In this document: piece after piece, positions 58,024 through 64,000 of the stretch
Position numbering within the stretch: the first letter of the stretch is position 1
Layout: each line of letters starts with the position of its first letter
NCBI GenBank assembly: GCA_032622095.1
Contig: CP136061.1
Span: 265,898,790-265,962,789 of the forward strand
Reading direction: 5' to 3'
Origin: Siphonodentalium dalli
Taxonomy: Eukaryota > Mollusca > Scaphopoda > Gadilida > Siphonodentaliidae
Length of the DNA stretch: 64,000 nt
Notes under the pieces: generated by a model
The model's input: only the letters and a program-made list of their open reading frames with translations
The model's database searches: none
Told to the model about the DNA's origin: nothing
Translations under genes and position numbers: made by a program

Positions 58024-58915
58024 GGCCTACTTTCACTTTAGTACATGTATGTGTCATAAAAGACTCATGTTGTTAAATTGAAAAAAAACATGTGTGAAAA
58101 CAGAGAGAATACATGTACATGTGCCGGTACTATATACCTCTTTGTGTGCTGTACTACCGGTACTATTCATGTACATGTACTACACTACAATAAGAGAAAT
58201 TTTAATTGATTCTGCTGCCCTTGTGCCACAGGCCTCAAACACGCCAAACAAGTATCTGTAGCCAGGCCCACCAGTACCAGGCTACTAGTAAATGAAGTAC
58301 TGAAAGTGTCACATCATTAATCGAGCCCAATCTTAGTTATACTAGTCTCTTGTGTAGTTTGGGTTACTATTAATAAGATATTTAATGAATGTTTGGAATG
58401 TATGGTAGCATTCTTACCTGGATCAACATATGTCATGCACAACGCTGGTCATCATATCATCACCGCTGTTGGCAGTAAACCGCTCATCGGGCTATAACAG
58501 TTAGAGTTTTCCATACCAGGGCTAATCTAATCAGTTAAAATTAGTCATTTTAGAGGGAATACCAACCAGTGGAAGACGTACAAAAAGTCATGTATATTCA
58601 GATATCAGTTTTCGAGAAAAAACCCATCTTAGTCGAGCGGACTTAGAATATCGGGGTAAACTTAAATTTCATTCAGCAACACTTTCACAGCAGAATATAA
58701 AAATAGTACATTATAATCACTTACAGTACATGTACATGTAGCCCAAGTGCAGTGCTAGCCTATATTATATACTACCAAAACTTTTGGTCAGTTTCTCGAT
58801 GACTGACACTTGTAAACGCTTGAACGGGTACTATATAGTACATGTACATGTGTACCGTATGTGAATTAAAGATCTTATTAGTGACACAACAGGAGGCTAG
58901 ACATACATTTGTAAC
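58024..58915. other. No gene; acatgtacatgta and ccggtac motifs
   Basis: Short palindromic words (acatgtacatgt, accggtac) recur at 58108-58190 and 58720-58850. No coding sequence is recognised. Confidence 0.5.
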
Positions 58916-59084
58916 TACAGTAATGCTCTAATTAATCGACTCCTTAACCACAGCAGAATTACGGGTATTAAACTCGGGGAGAGCTTTCCGATGAATGGCA
59001 ACAAGCCATATATCCGACTAAATCCTGAAAGTTACACATAATTCTGCTGTGGTTAAGGGGTCGATTTCTTAGGGCACTACTGTA
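58916..59084. mobile_element. TA-flanked palindrome, copy 2 (diverged)
   Basis: tacagtaatgctctaattaa + tcgactcc at the left and gggtcgatttcttagggcac + tactgta at the right, with a deletion covering the left inner arm (gggtattaaactcggggaga). It belongs to the same family as 56857-57077. Confidence 0.82.
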
Positions 59085-59510
59085 TCTGTTTTAGTGCACA
59101 TCAAATGTATTTGTTGTCTTTCCTCTTGTAATTTGTCTTTGGTTGTGTTCGCCATTTCGATGGACAACTACATGTACTGACATCAAATGACTGAAATGAG
59201 TCAAAATTTAGCAGTGCAGCCAATTATATAGATAAACAGAATTAAATAGCATCCAAATTCCAAATGAGCATAAATGATAAAACAAACTTTATTGAGCACT
59301 CTTTTAATACTAGTAATTTCAGCTACAATGAAAGCACCTAATAAAAATTCTAAGTTTGGTAAAACTGTCTGTATACAAAGTTTATCTGGCCGTGATGAAT
59401 AAAACCTATAAATGGGATCATATACATGTATGTTAGATATCATTACATGATTATTTGAAAACACATATCCGTATGGAAAACAAACTATTTTACCACTGGC
59501 CAAGTGGTCC
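59085..59510. other. No gene recognised
   Basis: The 100-codon minus frame at 59201-59503 has no recognisable domain. Nothing else was identified. Confidence 0.4.
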
Positions 59511-59624
59511 TGCTAATATGCTATGATGCTGGTGGTCCTGCTGAATTGCTATGATGCGGGTAGTGCAATTCATAGCAATTAAGCAGGACCCAACCGCATC
59601 ATAGCACATTAGCAGAAACACTTG
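59511..59624. repeat. Double inverted repeat of a ggtcctgct unit
   Basis: caagtggtcctgctaatatg + ctatgatgc is mirrored at the right (gcatcatagcacattagcag + aaacacttg). An inner pair, cctgctgaattgctatgatg and caattaagcagg, is nested. Words of the same type (accagcatcatagcaattc) occur at 788-810 and 4625-4650. Confidence 0.7.
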
Positions 59625-60213
59625 AACAGGGTATATTTACAGTGTCAAATCGAATGGGCATCTTTTAACAATATTTTTGAACAATTTCCTAGAAGTGTTC
59701 GAAAATTGAGAACTGAATTTAAATTTTTTTTTATGAGGTTTCGATTGAAAAATTTCTAACTTAGCTCATCAGGATTAACATTGTCGCACAGCTATATTCT
59801 CTTTCCCAACAAAGTGTATAGAACATACATGTAAAATTACAGCTATGCTTTAATTAATCAACTCGCCTTATATTACTCGGGTATTACTGCAGTGTTCATG
59901 CGATCAACCGCAGTCAGTTATACCGCCGCAGAATGTGGTCCACCTCACATTTGCAGTTAGGCTGTATTTTTCATGCGATGTTTATATGAATTTTGTTTTA
60001 AAGTTGACATTGTAATCACACCAGAATTTTTTTTTATTGTTTCAAAATGTCTAGATAGAATTCAGAATTTTTGTGGTAAAAACAATTAACTTGGTTATCA
60101 CAGTTAACACATATTACTGTGGTAAGATTACCAGCGGATACCGCATGTCAACAGGGACTGCATGCTCTAATTAATTATCAGGTTTAACATGTTTATACTG
60201 GATACAGTTCATT
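59625..60213. other. No gene; decayed palindrome-family fragment
   Basis: tacagctatgctttaattaa at 59837 and gcatgctctaattaatta at 60158 resemble the ends of the palindrome family at 56857. The intervening sequence is diverged. Confidence 0.45.
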
Positions 60214-60671
60214 TTAAAGGTACTCAATCCGGTTCGATGATACCCATATAATCAGATTCCAACATCATACATTTGTATTTAGAAAGGCTGCTTCAGTTAC
60301 GTTATCAGAATTGATTAATTGCCCTAAAATAATGCTAACCACTGTCAACTAAAGTATACAATTGCCTGACATACATGTATGTTATTTATCAACATGTTGT
60401 TCTACAAAATTTGGCCTTATTATCAACAGAAAGCCTCTTGATTTTAGAGTTATCCATCTTCATCTGAAATTTGGTCCGAGACCGTGGGCCACTATTAATT
60501 CTTGATCGTGAAAAATAGTAAATTTCAAAAATTGATATCTAATAACTCTGAGCTTTGATAGGTGGTGGGTTCCTCGACTCGTACCAAATATCTTTTACCC
60601 CCCAAGTCCAAATAAAGAGTAATGTGCGAGCATTAATTCAGGGGGCCCTTAATCAGATTATGCATCTTTAA
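60214..60671 (+). mobile_element. MITE with TTAAAGGTACTCAATC ends, copy 5
   Basis: The left end ttaaaggtactcaatccggt with arm A, then ...cttttaccccccaagtcc... arm B, ending taatcagattatgcatcttt + aa. Compared with other copies, arm B has an insertion near the end (gcattaattcaggggg). It is followed after 13 bp by an inverted copy. Confidence 0.78.
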
Positions 60672-60684
60672 ATTCAAATACAGT

Positions 60685-61164
60685 TTAAAGATGCATAATC
60701 CGATTAAGTGCCCCTCATTTGCTATTTACATATACATGTATATGGAATCGGGGGGGGGGGGGGTAAAAATATTTTAATCAAGTCGAGGGACCCACCTACA
60801 TGTATCAAAGCTCAGAGTTATTAGATATCAATTTTTGAAATTTTAATATTTATCACCATCGATACTTAATAGTGGCCCAGAAAAATTTGACGAGCCGACG
60901 GTCTCAGACCAAATTGCGGATGAAGATGGATAACTCTAAAATGAAGAGGCTTTGTGTTGATAATAAGGTCAAACTTCGTCGAACAGCATGTTGATAAATA
61001 TAACGTATCAGGCGATTTTATACTATACATGTAGTTGACAGTGGTTAGCATTATTTTTGGGCAATTAATCGATTCTGATATTACTGAAGCAGCATTTCTA
61101 AAAAAAATGTTGTTGTTGAAATCTAATTATATGGGGACCATCGAATCTGATTGAGCACCTTTAA
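60685..61164 (-). mobile_element. MITE with TTAAAGGTACTCAATC ends, copy 6
   Basis: ttaaagatgcataatccgat opens arm B, and arm A closes with tatatggggaccatcgaatc + tgattgagcacctttaa. It faces copy 5 tail to tail. A G homopolymer interrupts arm B at 60751-60763, and gttgttgttgaaatc lies before arm A. Confidence 0.78.
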
Positions 61165-61194
61165 TAGTTAGCTATATGAGTTATATACACATAA

Positions 61195-61586
61195 GGCGAC
61201 ACCAATTTTTAAGTCCGGTTTACGAACACCTCCTACAACTTTTTTTCCATTTCATGAATTTTTTTTTTAATTTTTTGTCCCAAATTTTTTTACACGCGTA
61301 CTGATTTTCATGTGCTGTCGCATCCGGTTCTGCTTATGATCATTTGCAGATCCATATTTTCATGTATTTCATGACAAGAAATGTCTTGTTTGGTTCAGAA
61401 TTTCATTCGAAAAGTTTTTTTTCACAATTTTTGTAAAATTTATGTAAAATTTCAAGATTTACTTGATATAAATTGGGGGGGGGGACAATTTTTTTTATTT
61501 TTATTTTTTTCCCCTCCTGCATCTACTTTTTTTCTCCCCACATCAGCCCACATGTTCGTAAACCAGACTTAAAAATTGGTGTCGCC
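61195..61586 (-). mobile_element. Harbinger-like MITE with TWA target duplication, copy 2
   Basis: GGCGACACCAATTTTTAAGT ... acttaaaaattggtgtcgcc, flanked by TAA (61192-61194 and 61587-61589). Inverted relative to 53444-53824; the shared middle includes catttcatgaatt, gatcatttgcagatccatat and ataaattgggggg. The T- and G-homopolymers differ in length between the two copies. Confidence 0.83.
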
Positions 61587-61599
61587 TAATAGACATTTA

Positions 61600-63187
61600 A
61601 ACTTTGAAAATTGTAGGTTTCCGGATGATAACTTCAGTTTGTGTGATCATATCTGAACCAAATGTGGTATGTAAGTTTATCATACCAAAATACAGGTCAA
61701 GTTCGAATATAGGTGTGCTCCGCTCATTTTTGCGAGAGTTATGGCCCTTTTTCGACTTAGAATCGTGTTAATTTCTGGTTTCCGCATCATAATTTTAGTT
61801 TGTGTGATCAAATCTGAATCAAATTTGGTATGATAGTTTATTATCCACCATTTCATGGGACACTGGTTGGATTGTTCTGAAATGTAGTATCGGATTTAGG
61901 GGACCTTGATATATTTTTCAGACAAGCTGATGCCCCAAAGAAGCCACTTTTTCTCACATTTGCTGAAATAGTATCCAAAACATCAACATATCAAGAGCCA
62001 TTAGACTGAATTAGATAAAAATATATCACTTGGGTCTGTTTAAGCTGGAAAATACTCAAAATTTTTATAATTTTCTGCTATTATATCTGCATACTAGCCT
62101 TTTTGCTGAATCGTGAATGCCGGTTATATTGCCGTGTGAAATCCTAGTACCAGATAACATTGGGTATGTACATGTATATAGCATACCACCTGAAAATGGC
62201 TTGAATATCACATACCAAAGCGGGGTGGGGGTGTGTGTGACACCCTCCTTGATCATAGTCTGTATTCTACAGGGTATGTTAACTGTTTCGAGTTGGTGCA
62301 ATTAATGTGATTGTTTAATCTCTACCATCTGAAATCTATTTATAGCATATTTTGCTATCTGATCAATATTGCTACTTAGTACTGATATAAAACAGGATAA
62401 AGATGGTGTGTCTCTTTCCCGAATGTTCTGTTTACATGTACATTTGGGGGTTTATGAGTCAAATAATATCAGACAACATGTCCTTCTAACACTAAGAAAT
62501 AATATGTTCTTATGAACCAGGACAAAATATGACTATTTCTGGAGCATTACAGCACATTATTACAAATCTATATTTGTAAGCAGTAAGATAATGACAGGAA
62601 ACATGTCCTCAGACTAAGAAATAATTTTTTGGTGTGTATTTCACACCACAGCTCATGTGCATACTCACATTAGTGTATGTCATTCAAAGGGAGAAAGCCA
62701 TTTAGAAAGTTTAAATGAGACAAAACTACCTCACTGTAGATGTAGTGGCAAGGTACAACATGTACATGTATTCTGATAAATGACATTGGAACTAAAATAA
62801 TGATTTTTGTGTCCACCGGTATGTCATGTACCGGTACTAGTATACATTAATTGCAACTACATGTACATGTAACTTGCCTAACATACCATATACATGTATG
62901 AAGAGGGACTTTGCAAGTGTTTTTTAATCAAAATTTTAACCCAACTCTTGTTGTCAGTAAGTTTTAACCCATGCAGTTTAATGAGTTTATATATTTATAT
63001 ATTACATGTGTTTCTATACATGTATTTTATCTTTAGTTAGTTTGTTGTCCTTGAATAAACTTGTATTGCTGCACAATCAGTTTCCTTAATGTTCTATTAT
63101 ACTAAAACAACTCCATTGATAACAATACCCCTGCATCCCATCAAAATCTACTTCATTGCCATCCTCATCATTTCACTTTGGTATCCC
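61600..63187. other. No gene; two-copy 161-bp repeat
   Basis: ggtttccggatgataacttc ... gtgtgatcatatctgaacc (from 61616) is repeated, diverged, from 61777; the unit includes gcgagagttatggccctttt. The rest (62065-63187) is AT-rich with acatgtacat words and no recognisable gene. Confidence 0.55.
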
Positions 63188-63850
63188 CACCCAGGTGTAC
63201 CTTGGTGTTATTCACCCAGGTGTTCCTTGGTGTTTCCTACCCATGTGTACCTTGGTGTTTTCTTACCCAGGTGTACCTTGGTGTTTTCTTACCCAGGTGT
63301 ACCTTGGTGTTTTCTTACCCAGGTGTACCTTGGTGTTTTCCTGCCCAGGTGTACCTTGGTGTTTCCTTACCTGGGTGTACCTTGGGGTTTTCTAACCCAG
63401 GTGCATCTCAATGGGAAATCCACCTGGGTAAGAAAACACCAAGGTACACCGGCGTAAAAAAAACACCAAGGTATACCTGGGTTGGAAACATCAAGGTACA
63501 CCTGGGTGGGGAACACCCAGGTAGGAAACACCAGGGTACACCTGGGTGAATAACACCAAGGTACACCTGGGTGGGAAACACCCAGGTAGGAAACACCAGG
63601 GTACACCTGGGTGAATAACACCAAGGTACACCTGGGTGGGAAACACCCAGGTAGGAAACACCAGGGTACACCTGGGTGAATAACACCAAGGTAACCTGGA
63701 TGGGAAACACCCAGGTAGGAAACACCAGGGTACACCTGGGTAAATAACACCATGGTACACCTGGGTGGGGAAACACCCAGGTAGGAAACACCAGGGTAGA
63801 CCTGGGTGGGAAACACCCAGGTAGGGTACACCTGGGTGTGGTCACCTGGG
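63188..63850. repeat. Inverted minisatellite: 26-bp array facing a 65-bp array
   Basis: Left arm (63188-63402): about eight copies of a 26-bp unit, acccaggtgtaccttggtgt + tttctt. Right arm (63417-63850): the complementary sense (acaccaaggtacacctgggt) arranged in 65-bp higher-order units that start at 63526, 63591, 63656 and 63720. The arms meet at gcatctcaatgggaaatcc. Long frames on both strands (up to 168 codons) are repeat by-products. Confidence 0.92.
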
Positions 63851-64000
63851 TAATTACACCCAGGTTTACCCATACCAGGGTTTTTATCCAGTTTCAGGTG
63901 GGTAAATCATGGTAAAACCCAGGTTTCGCGGGGTCTTGATGGTTGGTGGATGTCTTGGTAGATAGATTTTTACCTGGGTTTCGGCCCAAAAAACCTGGGT
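63851..64000. repeat. Degenerate edge of the ACCCAGGT array
   Basis: Isolated acccaggt/acctgggt words continue to the window edge, so the repeat region probably extends beyond it. Confidence 0.6.

Noticed and set aside
63089-63873. Frames up to 168 codons on both strands with a PGVPWCF-like repeat
   Set aside because: Both strands are open because of the inverted minisatellite; no evidence of a gene.

Overview
The window looks like non-coding, repeat-rich nuclear DNA from an invertebrate animal. Spliced coding sequence with consensus eukaryotic splice sites, APE-type LINEs, hAT, Harbinger-like and TTAA-target DNA elements, many long minisatellites, and frequent acatgtacatgta motifs right of about 52 kb all point that way. 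A marine lophotrochozoan or invertebrate deuterostome would fit, but the sequence alone does not fix the species. There are no operons, rRNA genes, CRISPR arrays or convincing tRNA genes. Most open frames are by-products of tandem or inverted repeats.

Host coding sequence is sparse. The best case is one 137-bp exon at 33811-33947 (+) that reads as the N-terminal ligand-binding part of a Cys-loop (nicotinic acetylcholine receptor-like) subunit. No partner exon was found, so the flanking kilobases may be its introns. A weaker candidate is a first exon for a type II membrane protein on the minus strand (4889-5135), present again at 8449-8695 because its locus is duplicated.

Layout. 0-10 kb: a diverged hairpin element, a 48-bp minisatellite, and a 2,753-bp segment present twice in direct orientation with no difference seen. 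10.2-11.6 kb: a 74-bp minisatellite. 11.8-14.1 kb: three short DNA transposons. 14.6-24.6 kb: a nearly complete LINE (ORF1 with coiled coil and RRM-like domain; ORF2 with endonuclease, reverse transcriptase and zinc knuckle) split inside ORF1 by a 4.3-kb element with about 690-bp terminal inverted repeats. 25-32.5 kb: a hAT element with exact 8-bp target duplication, several nested terminal-inverted-repeat elements, and the double-hairpin family. 32.7-33.6 kb: a 40-bp array in which each unit carries a palindrome, followed by the receptor exon. 34-40 kb: MITEs, LINE and MADF-like remnants. 40.3-41.9 kb: 30-bp array. 44.5-46.2 kb: 27-bp array. 49.6-51.4 kb: 45-bp array. 52-64 kb: a LINE 3' fragment, paired MITE copies, long snapback palindromes and an inverted minisatellite at the right edge.

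The most unusual structure is a 69-bp near-perfect hairpin that occurs in inverted pairs. The paired hairpins sit inside at least three element families with different outer ends: one flanked by TTAA, one with GTGACCCGCC ends, and one older variant. One TTAA copy can be compared with its own empty site in the opposite arm of the element that hosts it.
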